Origin: Phycisphaeraceae bacterium
GTDB lineage: Bacteria > Planctomycetota > Phycisphaerae > Phycisphaerales > Phycisphaeraceae
Assembly: GCA_029260615.1 (NCBI GenBank)
Contig: JAJDCX010000019.1
Span: 1 to 41,491, forward strand
Reading direction: 5' to 3'
DNA length: 41,491 nucleotides
Shown here: piece by piece, positions 17,109 through 27,385 of the stretch
How the letters are laid out: each line of letters starts with the position of its first letter
Position numbering within the stretch: position 1 is the stretch's first letter
Notes under the pieces: generated by a model
Told to the model about the DNA's origin: nothing
Database searches by the model: none
Seen by the model: only the letters and a program-made list of their open reading frames with translations
Made by a program: the position numbers and the translations under genes

Positions 17109-17263
17109 AAAAGGCCTTGATTACCACGGTGTTCTATTGATTTTGGCCACCTGATCTGATGTAATACAAGAAGTAAAATTGGGGGGCGGGCACATCACTC
17201 ATTTCAAGCTGCGCCTGGATGACGTCCGAACGGTTCTCCGGGATATCCTGCGGAGACCATATC

Positions 17264-20200
17264 ATGTCGAGCCATCTCGTGGCACCGAGTCGATTCAGTG
17301 CAGTGCGCGCGGGGACTGCCGTGCTGTGTCTGATCATGTCGGCACCGACAGCCTGGGGGGCGCTGGACATCGTCTTCGTGCCCACCCCCACGGGCAACCC
17401 CGGGGACCTACCCGCGGCTGACATGAACGGTGCCAAGCTCGCCGACTTGCTCGCCTACGTCGAGACGGTCTACGAAGACATCATCGAAGACACGTTCACG
17501 ATCACGATCAACTACCAATACGTGGCGAACCTTTCGTTCGACAACGGCAGCTTCGCGACCACGGATACCGAGTTTGTCGACGGCGGCGGGCGCACGACCG
17601 AGGGGCTGCTGCGTATCCACCGCACGCCGCAGGACGACCCACTACAGTTTTTTTACTACGACCCGACCCCGGCCGACGACAGCGAGTTCGACATGGTCCA
17701 GTGGCTGTACCGCGACCTGACGCCGACCCAGCAGACCAACCGGTTCTCGAACAGCACGCCGGACCTGTTCGAGGCGGGCTACCGGGGCGACCCGATGCCG
17801 GGCAGCCCCTGTGATGATGCGATGTGCACCGACCTGCTGACGATCCTCTTCCACGAGGTCGGCCACGGGATGGGCCTGACGTCTAAAGGCGGGGAGACCG
17901 GGACGCTGTTGCTGAACGAGACCGCCGACGCGACCTTTGATATCAACCCCGACTTTGTCAACGGTCAGAGCATGGATATCAAAGTCCGCGGCATGGCCGA
18001 TACGAATGAGAGGTCGCACGTATTCGGCGGGACACCCAATAACTTCGCAATCATGTCGTTCAACTCTCCCCAGACCCGACGCCGACCCTCGGCGACCGAC
18101 ATCTTCACCTTCGCCTCGGTGTCGGGGTGGACCGACATCGACCTTCGGCGTCAGGACTTCCTTGGGGGAACCGACTGGAACACCGACGGGAACTGGATGG
18201 GCAACCAGGAGCCCGGGTCCGCCGACCAGGCCTGGGTCCGGCACGGGGGTGATGTCACCATGTCCGCTGGTGCGTTCGCTACAACGTTGACCGTTGACGA
18301 GAGCAGCAGCGTTTCCACCGGTGCAAACAAGCTGGGCATCATCAGCGTGGCGACCATCCAGGGATCTAGTCTCATCAACCCCTCGGAGATCTTTGTCGAT
18401 ATCGCCGGTGAGCTTGAAACCCCGACGCTGGTCATCAAGTCCGGCGGGCAGTTGGGGATGGACGACGGGCTGACCGACGTGAACGACCTGAGCATCAACG
18501 CCGGCGGCGCGGTCCGGGCCCGGGGCACACTGGATGTGGCGAATGACCTGCGTAACAACGGCACGCTCGCCGCCGACGGCGCGGGCCTGCTGACACTGAC
18601 TACGCTGGGCTTCGGCGTCTGGGACCTGGACGGCACAAGCGGCACTGGAAGGGTGGAGGCGATTGACGGCAGCCTTTCCATCCAAGGTTCACTCAATGAT
18701 GCCTTTGATGGCACGCTCGCGGTAGGCCTGCTGCAATTCGCCGACTTCGACACGGCGTGGACCCAGAGCGGTGGGCGGATCGAGTTGATCGGCGACGCGC
18801 TGAATGAGGCAGAGCTGCGCGGTGCGCAGGTCACGATCCAGAACGATCTGACCGTGGCGGATCGCGGCTTGATCTCGGCACCGGTGATCTTCGGCCCGTC
18901 GGCCAACGTCAGCGTGCTGGGGCCCGATGGACGGCTGAGACTCACCGGCCCGACACAACTTAACGGCGGCACCTACACCGGGCTTGAGATCCAGTTCGAC
19001 AACACCGTCAACGTCAACGCCAACACCACCCTGGATAACACCATCACCGACCTGGACGGCAACCTCGGTAACACGATCACCAACATCAATATCGGCACGC
19101 TCACCATCAACAGCGATTTCATCGATGACAGCAACGACTTTTTCGACGGCACGATCAACGTCGCCTTCGGTGCGAAGCTGACGGTCAATGTCGCCGCCTC
19201 GGGCTGGAGTCTCCGCGGCGACCTGAACCTCAGCAGCATCGACGGGTTCTTGACGCTGCCGCTATCGGGCAAAGATGTACATGTCGTAAACACAGGCGCG
19301 ATCAACGCCGACGGCCCGGTGAGTCTCCAAGCGGCGGTGCATCTGGACGGTGGGTCGATCGAAACCAACGACGCCACCACCGACGTCATCCTGACCGCAT
19401 CGCTTAACACGATCTCGGGTGGATCGGTCAACGGCCCCGGCGAGCTGAGCGCCTCGTCCGGTGCGGAAATGCGAGGCTTCGGGACAATCAACACGGTCGT
19501 GGATTTCGATGGGACCGCCAAGCTGCTTGCAGACAACGGCACACTCACCGTCAACGGGCCGATCCTCGACGTCGGAACGATCGGGACCGACGGGATCTCG
19601 GGTGTGTTGAACGTACCCAATCTTTGGAATACGAACGTCGCCAACGAGCTACGGCTGAATCTCGGACAGGTCATGGGCGCTCGGATCACCAACGGTGGGG
19701 CGACGGTCGGGACCGGTACGATCGCCGCGGCCGGCTTTATCAACGACGGGCTACTCAAGGCCGAGGCCGGGGGCCTTATCGTCAATGTCACCAATGTCGC
19801 GCTCCTGGACCTGGACGGCGCCGGCAACGCCGGGCAGATCGAGGCGGTTAACGGTTCGATCGAGATCGACAACAACTTCCTGAGCATACAGGCCTTCAAC
19901 GGCACGCTCAGCATCGGCAACGGTCAGGAGTTCCGTATGCTCTTCGACGGGCTAAACAACACCGGGCAGGTCACCCTCACCGGCGGGACCTACGTCGCCG
20001 AGTCGTTTCAGCAGTCCGGCAACATGACGGTGCAGACCAACCCGTCGTTCCTAAACGCCACCAGCACATTCAACCCCACAAGCGCAACCACGATCAACGC
20101 CGATCTGAACCTGATGAACGACACCACCGTCGAGGCCGGGGCAACCCTTTCGGGATCGGCGAAACTGATCAACAACGCCGGGTCGCACCTGCAACTGAAA

Positions 20201-20839
20201 AGTGGTGTGATGCTGGCGGTGGACCTTCAAAACGACGGCACACTAGAGATAGGTGACTCCGCGGGGATCGCCGATGTACGTGGGAACGTCACACTCATAT
20301 CTACAAGCGATTTGCCCGTCGAGTTGGAGGGTAGCGCCTCGGGCACGTTCGACCGGCTCACTTTGACCGAAAATCTGAACCTCGACGGCCACCTGGAAGT
20401 CCTGCTGGGGCGGGTGTTTCAACCTCTTGTCGGCGACACCTTCGACATCATCGCATTTGATGGCCTGCGTACCGGTGTATTTGCGAGCGTCGGATTCCCC
20501 ACGATCCCCGAGGTCGGGCTGGGACTTCTCTATAACGCCCAGACCGTCACCCTTTCCGCTGGCATCCTCGGCGACCTGAATGGCGATGGGTTTGTCGGCA
20601 TCGAAGACCTTAACATCGTGCTGGGCGTATGGAACCAGAACGTCGACGCCGGCGTCTGGCTGCAGGGCGACCCTAGCGGTGACGGGTTCATCGGGATCGA
20701 AGATCTGAACGTCGTGCTTGGCAACTGGAACGCGGGGACGCCGCCGGCGGAACTTTTGACGAATATCCCCGAGCCGGGGACGTTGGTGTTGCTGGGGGTG
20801 GGTGGGTTGGGGGTGCTTAGACGGAGGGTGGCGTGTTGA
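17264..20839 (+). CDS. large secreted metalloprotease-like protein, dockerin-like/PEP-CTERM
   Basis: A 1191-residue exported protein. The ATG chosen has GGAGA nine bases upstream and opens a signal peptide (1-32, cut near AWG). The N-terminal region (about 33-310) contains HEVGHGMG (197-204), the zinc-binding HExxHxxG core of metzincin-like proteases. The third ligand position of the usual motif is Ser, so a different third ligand or an inactive enzyme is possible. A cysteine pair (about 183 and 188) lies just before. Residues about 320-1100 are Gly/Asn/Thr-rich beta-strand repeats (short DGTLxI/NGG pieces) like autotransporter or adhesin shafts. The EF-hand pair (1103-1160) and IPEPG at 1168 close the protein, which ends in RRRVAC, with an unusual terminal Cys. 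Probably a surface protease-adhesin; the function is inferred. Confidence 0.82.
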   Translation: MSSHLVAPSRFSAVRAGTAVLCLIMSAPTAWGALDIVFVPTPTGNPGDLPAADMNGAKLADLLAYVETVYEDIIEDTFTITINYQYVANLSFDNGSFATTDTEFVDGGGRTTEGLLRIHRTPQDDPLQFFYYDPTPADDSEFDMVQWLYRDLTPTQQTNRFSNSTPDLFEAGYRGDPMPGSPCDDAMCTDLLTILFHEVGHGMGLTSKGGETGTLLLNETADATFDINPDFVNGQSMDIKVRGMADTNERSHVFGGTPNNFAIMSFNSPQTRRRPSATDIFTFASVSGWTDIDLRRQDFLGGTDWNTDGNWMGNQEPGSADQAWVRHGGDVTMSAGAFATTLTVDESSSVSTGANKLGIISVATIQGSSLINPSEIFVDIAGELETPTLVIKSGGQLGMDDGLTDVNDLSINAGGAVRARGTLDVANDLRNNGTLAADGAGLLTLTTLGFGVWDLDGTSGTGRVEAIDGSLSIQGSLNDAFDGTLAVGLLQFADFDTAWTQSGGRIELIGDALNEAELRGAQVTIQNDLTVADRGLISAPVIFGPSANVSVLGPDGRLRLTGPTQLNGGTYTGLEIQFDNTVNVNANTTLDNTITDLDGNLGNTITNINIGTLTINSDFIDDSNDFFDGTINVAFGAKLTVNVAASGWSLRGDLNLSSIDGFLTLPLSGKDVHVVNTGAINADGPVSLQAAVHLDGGSIETNDATTDVILTASLNTISGGSVNGPGELSASSGAEMRGFGTINTVVDFDGTAKLLADNGTLTVNGPILDVGTIGTDGISGVLNVPNLWNTNVANELRLNLGQVMGARITNGGATVGTGTIAAAGFINDGLLKAEAGGLIVNVTNVALLDLDGAGNAGQIEAVNGSIEIDNNFLSIQAFNGTLSIGNGQEFRMLFDGLNNTGQVTLTGGTYVAESFQQSGNMTVQTNPSFLNATSTFNPTSATTINADLNLMNDTTVEAGATLSGSAKLINNAGSHLQLKSGVMLAVDLQNDGTLEIGDSAGIADVRGNVTLISTSDLPVELEGSASGTFDRLTLTENLNLDGHLEVLLGRVFQPLVGDTFDIIAFDGLRTGVFASVGFPTIPEVGLGLLYNAQTVTLSAGILGDLNGDGFVGIEDLNIVLGVWNQNVDAGVWLQGDPSGDGFIGIEDLNVVLGNWNAGTPPAELLTNIPEPGTLVLLGVGGLGVLRRRVAC

Positions 20840-20970
20840 GGCACGCCTCGCTGGGAGAAAGGTGATCGCTGATCTGTGAATGATGATGGCTGAACTTGGG
20901 GGACGGGCATTGGAAGATGGGTCTGCTAGTTCAGCAGTCATCCGCCGTAAGTCCGCGAAGCGAAAAAACA
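20840..20970. other. gap without a gene after the large surface protein
   Basis: No gene is seen. It includes a TGATCGCTGATCTGTGAATG stretch resembling the word-like repeats elsewhere and an A-rich end just before the repeat element that follows. Confidence 0.4.
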
Positions 20971-21100
20971 CTTTAGAGCGTTCACAATCCAATCGTAGCG
21001 GTTGGCTGAGTGTAGCACCGCATGGATATGCGTTGTCCACGGATATTCATCCGCGGCTGTGACGGAGCGTGAGGCTACAGATGGATTGAGAACGCTTTAG
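20971..21100. repeat. three-way-junction repeat, copy B
   Basis: A 130-base element in the same orientation as 5640-5770. Ends CTTTAGAGCGTT and AACGCTTTAG form a 27-base imperfect terminal inverted repeat. The two central hairpins are kept: CACCGCAT..ATGCGTTG and CCACGGAT..ATCCGCGG, each with a 4-base loop. In the second hairpin the mismatch sits on the opposite arm from copy A, so both copies can form it with one imperfect pair. The middle stem is much weaker than in copy A. Confidence 0.75.
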
Positions 21101-21136
21101 GCTCCACCCCAGTGCTGGGCGCGGTACAGTGGTGTC

Positions 21137-21958
21137 ATGAAATTGCCTTGGAAAAAACGTGCGGGTGATGCGGGGGGTAAGCATGCGGAGCCGGTGCATG
21201 AGGTGGTGTTTCATGCTTACCCGAAGCTGCTATTTATCTGGCCGATCATCGCGGCGGGGTTTTTGTTCTGGTTCCCGGCGGGCTGGGGGTGGGTGGACCA
21301 GGAATCATTGGGGTGGGTGTACCTGCTGCTGGGTGTGGTGGTGATCCTGACGATCGGTGTGGACATCGAGCGGAACCACGCGGTGTTCTGGGTGGTGGCG
21401 TTTGGGATGTTTTTTTTCCTTGGTCTTTGGCTAAGCGAGAGGACGGGGTTCACGCTGTTTGGGAATATTTTTAATTTCTTCGAGGACCAGGAGGTGCAGT
21501 ACAACCGGGGGTTTGGGCTGTCGGCGAGTATCCTGTTATTGATCCCATACCTGACGATGCTGGTGTGGGCGAGGATGCAGCACCGGTGGCGGATCACGCA
21601 CAACGAGTTTGAGCATTACGCGTTTGGCCGGGCCGATGATTCGTTGGCACGCGGGGCGAAGCGGGTCCGCAGCACGTACCCGGATTTGTTGGAGCTATTG
21701 ATCTGCGGATCGGGGACGCTGATCGTGTATTCGGCGACGGGTCGTTCGGAGCTGCGGCGTATCCAGCATGTGCCACTGATTTTTCTGGTGCGTAAGCGGA
21801 TCAACCTGCTGCTTGAGGCGACGGCGGTGACGCAGGCGGCTGCGGATGTGCTCGCCGAGGCGGAGGAGCAGGCGGAGGACGACGAGGCGGGTTTGCCGGA
21901 CGAGGGTGCCCGGCCGGAGGAGGGGGCACCGGGGATCGGCGGAAACGACCCATTGTGA
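21137..21958 (+). CDS. conserved membrane protein with four helices and a PH-like C-terminal domain
   Basis: A 273-residue protein not assigned to a named family. A basic N-terminus (MKLPWKKR) is followed by membrane segments at about 31-48, 57-75, 82-100 and 128-146. A soluble part (about 148-230) starts with RWRITHNEFEHYAFGR and alternates strands and a helix, suggestive of a bacterial PH-like domain, followed by an acidic, low-complexity tail (EEQAEDDEAG). The long phenylalanine-rich run MFFFLGLW is in helix three. A TACAGT box ends six bases before the ATG, so the transcript may be leaderless. The next gene lies beyond a 460-base gap. Confidence 0.75.
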   Translation: MKLPWKKRAGDAGGKHAEPVHEVVFHAYPKLLFIWPIIAAGFLFWFPAGWGWVDQESLGWVYLLLGVVVILTIGVDIERNHAVFWVVAFGMFFFLGLWLSERTGFTLFGNIFNFFEDQEVQYNRGFGLSASILLLIPYLTMLVWARMQHRWRITHNEFEHYAFGRADDSLARGAKRVRSTYPDLLELLICGSGTLIVYSATGRSELRRIQHVPLIFLVRKRINLLLEATAVTQAAADVLAEAEEQAEDDEAGLPDEGARPEEGAPGIGGNDPL

Positions 21959-22020
21959 CAATGGGCAGGCAAAAAGCCGGATTTGATTAACATTGCCACT
22001 GGTTATGGCCGAAACAATGC

Positions 22021-22048
22021 TTGACCGGGCTATGATCCACGGTATAAT
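22021..22048 (+). promoter_or_regulatory. near-consensus sigma-70 promoter
   Basis: TTGACC and a perfect TATAAT are separated by 16 bases, the best match to a housekeeping promoter in the window. The start of transcription would be near 22055. It reads into a 370-base stretch without a convincing gene and then into the DUF3553 gene. Confidence 0.7.
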
Positions 22049-22054
22049 AGCCCT

Positions 22055-22421
22055 TAGTCAGTGCATCTCGCTGCGGGAAAGCTCGCCGTCATTAACCGAG
22101 AACCTATCGTCAAAGTTGCACGCACGGGGTGACCGATATAGTGTTTAGTGAGATAGTCGCACGAAGCGACTTCGATACAAGCGTACCGAGTTCTATTACA
22201 GCCGTACGGTATCGAGAAGCACCTGTTTTTTGCCGGTTGATCGAAGGAGCGATCAGGCATTGTCTGGTAATCCCAACAGTTGGCATGAGGCCATCAGGTA
22301 GGGGTTTACGAAGCTATGCGAGGCGACGGCTGGGCCCACGTTGGGTTCACGGATCGCCCTAAAGAGGGAAGACGACGCGGCCAGCCCATGGGGGTGCCGT
22401 CGGGTCGGATTAACAGCTCCG
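22055..22421 (+). ncRNA. candidate structured RNA or long leader of the DUF3553 gene
   Basis: This stretch lies between the strong promoter and the next coding region. Three clear hairpins occur close together: GTCGC/GCGAC (22156-22170), an 11-pair stem with a 3-base bulge (22173-22214), and GATCG/CGATC (22239-22254). A TTTTTT run at about 22225 after the second hairpin could be an internal stop. Composition and codon pattern do not look coding, although a 77-codon frame (GTG 22129) is open. I cannot match it to 6S RNA, tmRNA, RNase P RNA or a known riboswitch. Confidence 0.45.
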
Positions 22422-23036
22422 GTGACTGTGATCAACCGCTACCAGCATGGGGATGTCGTAACACATCCCAAACGCCCCGAGTGGGGCCAGGGCGTGGTAA
22501 AACACACTCAGGCCATTGTTCACCAGGGTGCCGCCGCACAGAGGTTGAGCGTCGAGTTCGCCAACCGCGGCCGGGTCGTCATCAACACCGCAGTAGCGCC
22601 TTTGGCGCCGAGAAAAGGAAAGACGCAGATCATGAGTTCCTCGACTACTTCCAGCGGAGGCTGGCTCGATCAACTCGAACGTACCAACAAAAACTCCCAC
22701 GAGTTGTGGGAGTTACCCGAAGCCCTTACCGACGTTTTTGTGTCGGACCTGCAGCGGCTCTTGGCGACGCTCGACACCTACAAGTTCAACACCGAGCCCA
22801 GGCCCCTGATCGATTGGGCTGTGATGCAGACCGGGATGAACGACCCGCTGAGCAAATATACTCGGCACGACCTGGAGCAGGCCTTCGCCCGCTTCGCCCG
22901 TGACCGTGACCTGCACCTCAAAGAGTTTGTCCGCCAACTCAAGCGCAACGGCAAACACCAGGTACTGGTTCAGGCAAGGCACCAGTCCAAGGTCCTCGCC
23001 GGACAGACCGCTCTGGACCGGGCGATGCGGCACTGA
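22422..23036 (+). CDS. DUF3553 domain protein with an extra C-terminal helical region
   Basis: A 204-residue protein. Residues 3-65 carry a DUF3553-like domain (HGDVVTHPKRPEWGQGVV, then VEFANRGRVVI), a small barrel related in look to the CarD/Mfd RNA-polymerase-binding fold. The rest is charged and helical and of unknown function (WLDQLERTN, then FARFARDRDLHLKEFVRQL). The start is uncertain: GTG 22422 or GTG 22428 keep the domain but have weak ribosome sites, and the frame is open back to TTG 22341. An internal in-frame ATG at 22632 has a good AAGGA site and could give a shorter product without the DUF3553 domain. A nucleic-acid or transcription-related role is an inference from the domain. 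Confidence 0.7.
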   Translation: MTVINRYQHGDVVTHPKRPEWGQGVVKHTQAIVHQGAAAQRLSVEFANRGRVVINTAVAPLAPRKGKTQIMSSSTTSSGGWLDQLERTNKNSHELWELPEALTDVFVSDLQRLLATLDTYKFNTEPRPLIDWAVMQTGMNDPLSKYTRHDLEQAFARFARDRDLHLKEFVRQLKRNGKHQVLVQARHQSKVLAGQTALDRAMRH

Positions 23037-23044
23037 TTGGATAT

Positions 23045-23148
23045 CTGATTTATGATTGATGATGGATGATTTAGATGCGCCTATGGGCATCGAACCGGCG
23101 TTATGCGCCTAATCCACGACACATCCTCAATCATTGATCCCAAATCAG
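23045..23148. repeat. inverted repeat of the GATTTATGATT family
   Basis: The left arm (23045-23067, CTGATTTATGATTGATG...) and right arm (23123-23148) are inverted partners that can pair imperfectly over about 23 bases. The loop holds a second weak pair, GATGCGCC / ATGCGCC. The same words occur at 251-276 and 27121-27160. Confidence 0.6.
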
Positions 23149-23170
23149 CTACCCCGGGTCCGCGAAGTGA

Positions 23171-25258
<2,088 letters not shown>

Positions 25259-25283
25259 CCGACCGTTCTACATGGGGATTGCT

Positions 25284-25853
25284 ATGAGCGATACCAACGA
25301 AATCTACGTCGCCACCGACATCGAATCGGATGGCCCTTGCCCGGGTCATTACTCGATGTTGAGTTTCGCATCGGTGGCATTTCGGTTGGACAAGACGGTC
25401 TTGAGCACTCTCGAGCGGAACCTGGACACGCTCCCCGGTGCCAAGCAACACCCCGATCACATGAAGTTTTGGAGCGACAATCCCGACGCGTGGTCGGCCT
25501 GCCGGAAGGACACGGTCTGTCCAGCAGAAGCGATGCGCGATTATACGGGATGGATCAAGTCACTGCCGGGCACAGCGGTATTCGTCGCACACCCAATCAG
25601 CTTCGACCACCTGTTCATAAGGTGGTATCTGTACGAGTTCGTCGGCGAAGACCCGTTCTTCCTCGCGGGGCTGGACATGGCCTCCTATGCGATGGCCCTG
25701 ATGAGGTCACCCTACACGAAGTCACACAAACCGCATATGCCTGAGTCATGGAACGATCCTGATACCAAACACACGCATGTCGCACTCGATGACGCGATCG
25801 GACACGCCATGACGTTCTGCAATATGGTGGCAGCGAACCCCATCGTTCCTTGA
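25284..25853 (+). CDS. DEDDh-type 3'-5' exonuclease
   Basis: A 189-residue protein of the RNase T/DnaQ superfamily. The three exonuclease motifs are visible: ATDIESDG (Asp12, Glu14), AHPISFDH (middle Asp), and HVALDDAIGHA with the His-x4-Asp pair of the DEDDh class. It should trim single-stranded 3' ends of DNA or RNA using two metal ions; the substrate is not evident. A GGGGAT element lies before this ATG; an earlier in-frame ATG at 25272 is less well placed. It begins 25 bases after ligA on the same strand, so the two may share a transcript, which fits a DNA-repair role. Confidence 0.82.
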   Translation: MSDTNEIYVATDIESDGPCPGHYSMLSFASVAFRLDKTVLSTLERNLDTLPGAKQHPDHMKFWSDNPDAWSACRKDTVCPAEAMRDYTGWIKSLPGTAVFVAHPISFDHLFIRWYLYEFVGEDPFFLAGLDMASYAMALMRSPYTKSHKPHMPESWNDPDTKHTHVALDDAIGHAMTFCNMVAANPIVP

Positions 25854-25899
25854 TGGGGCGGGGAACTAAGAATACCAATCCATGCTCGTGGATACGGGG

Positions 25900-26388
25900 T
25901 TAGGGCGCCGCCTCTTCGTCCGGTTGTGTCTGGGCGGTGTTGACCCACACCGGGCCTCGGCGATCAAGGGCATCCAAAACACGCGACTTGCTGCTGTCGA
26001 AATCCAAACGACTTAAGTGCGCCAACACACGCGACTTGGCATCCCCACTAAATATCGGGTTCTCTACCAAGGTCTCGATCACCTTGATTGTTTCTTTCTC
26101 GAAATCAAGCTCGCCAAAAGCGGTATCTACAAGGTAGACCTGCGCGTCAGGCCCAAGATTCAGCCGCTGTGCTATCTGATAGAGGTGCTTAGTTCGAGCC
26201 GAGCTGAAATCCAATGACCGGACAGCGTCGATCTCCGCGATGGTGGCTTCGTCCTCAATATAGGCTTCACTGCCAACGGGTCCACGGGGGGGATAGCCCA
26301 CCACGACAATTTTTGTGTGTCCACAGCCTATGAGCATCAAGGCTAGCGTGACGATACCAAGGGCACGGTAAATAGAACGGTTTGTCAT
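25900..26388 (-). CDS. small lipoprotein of unknown function
   Basis: A 162-residue protein starting with a lipoprotein signal peptide (MTNRSIYRALG, hydrophobic stretch, lipobox LIGC with the lipidated Cys at 22). The mature part is mostly helical with repeated RVL-LDF/LDA units (SRVLAHLSRLDFDSSKSRVL) that look like short helical repeats, and a YQIAQRLNLGPDAQVYLVD stretch. It matches no family I recognise. It faces the exonuclease gene tail to tail with a gap of 46 bases. An upstream ATG (26457) is possible but would bury the signal peptide. Confidence 0.75.
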   Translation of the reverse strand: MTNRSIYRALGIVTLALMLIGCGHTKIVVVGYPPRGPVGSEAYIEDEATIAEIDAVRSLDFSSARTKHLYQIAQRLNLGPDAQVYLVDTAFGELDFEKETIKVIETLVENPIFSGDAKSRVLAHLSRLDFDSSKSRVLDALDRRGPVWVNTAQTQPDEEAAP

Positions 26389-26529
26389 GGCAATTTGACC
26401 CTGAAATAGAGACCCCAACCGGACACCCAGACCACACCCCCCTGATAGACGGACCAACCATAGCCGTGTTCCATCCTATCACAAATTTTCTATTCATAAT
26501 CTATTGTTCTCACACGCACATCCACCAGC

Positions 26530-26535
26530 TATAAT
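26530..26535 (+). promoter_or_regulatory. perfect -10 box directly upstream of the GNAT gene
   Basis: A perfect TATAAT ends six bases before the ATG, so transcription should begin at or next to the start codon and yield a leaderless message. No convincing -35 box is seen at the usual distance (a TTGTTC lies 20 bases upstream). There is no Shine-Dalgarno site, which agrees. Confidence 0.55.
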
Positions 26536-26541
26536 CCCCCC

Positions 26542-27120
26542 ATGCTGATACGACGTGCTACGGTTGCTGATGTGCCTGCGATGGGGAAGATTATTAATGA
26601 CTGCGCCGAGTTTGGGCTGATGCTGCCTCGGTCGCTGGCGTCGTTGTATGAAAACGTGCGCGAGTTTCATGTGGCGGAGGAAACCGGGGGCGGGGGGCGT
26701 GTGGTGGGGGTCGGGGGGTTGAGCGTTGTGTGGGCGAACCTGGCGGAGGTCTGTGCGTTGGCTGTGGAGTCGGGGCAGCGGGGCAAGGGGGTGGGTCGGC
26801 TGTTGACCGAGGCGTGCATCGAGCAGGCGCGGGAGCTTGGGGTGCGGACCATCATGACGCTGACATATGAGCAGGCGTTTTTTGAGAAGCTGGGGTTTGG
26901 TGTGATCGATCGGCAGAAGCTGCCGTTGAAGGTTTGGAGCGAGTGCATCCGTTGCCCGAAGAATCAGGCGTGTGATGAGATTGCGATGACGTTGGTGCTG
27001 GAGGATGTCCCGGAGCTTGGTGTGCCCAAGCCGGTGGCACCGCCTGCGGATCAGTACATCGTGCCGATCATCCGTGCGATGAAGAACGGGAACGCGCCGC
27101 CGCCTGAGGATGATGATTAG
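26542..27120 (+). CDS. argA: GNAT N-acetyltransferase, probable N-acetylglutamate synthase
   Basis: A 192-residue GNAT enzyme. It has the acetyl-CoA loop ESGQRGKGVGR, a FEKLGFGVID strand-turn and the signature KVWSECIRCPKNQACDE typical of short, kinase-less N-acetylglutamate synthases, which start arginine synthesis by acetylating glutamate. The two CxxC-like cysteines belong to that signature. The C-terminal extension (Pro/Asp-rich, ending EDDD) is not part of the fold. The symbol is by family; the substrate is inferred, and a ribosomal or other amino-acid acetyltransferase cannot be excluded. Confidence 0.8.
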   Translation: MLIRRATVADVPAMGKIINDCAEFGLMLPRSLASLYENVREFHVAEETGGGGRVVGVGGLSVVWANLAEVCALAVESGQRGKGVGRLLTEACIEQARELGVRTIMTLTYEQAFFEKLGFGVIDRQKLPLKVWSECIRCPKNQACDEIAMTLVLEDVPELGVPKPVAPPADQYIVPIIRAMKNGNAPPPEDDD

Positions 27121-27385
27121 GCATTTATGATTTTTGATTGATTATTTATGATCTGAGAGAATGCCAAGATACCCGTGGTTGGCCTTGCCGCTTTCTTTCT
27201 TCATATCATCAACCATAAAGCCACTTCTAAAAACACACTCACGCAGGTCATCCATGGGGCCCCGCTAAGCCGCAAGCGGCTGTTTCGCGGAGGGATTTCA
27301 ATTATTAGATATGGCCATAAATCTCAAATCATAAGTACCCCCTGACTCGCCCCACTGTTCGGTGCGTGTTACCCTGTTGGCTGAC
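27121..27385. repeat. intergenic inverted repeat upstream of mfd
   Basis: GATTTATGATT-family words at 27122-27160 have an inverted partner at about 27300-27335. Between them is a hairpin AGCCGC / GCGGCT (27268-27281) next to TTTCGCGG. No gene is seen. The promoter of mfd should lie here, but no good match stands out. Confidence 0.55.

Noticed and set aside
22129..22362. A 77-codon GTG frame in the structured stretch
   Set aside because: Codon use is unlike neighbours, it overlaps the hairpins, and no family is recognised; kept only as an alternative to the RNA call.
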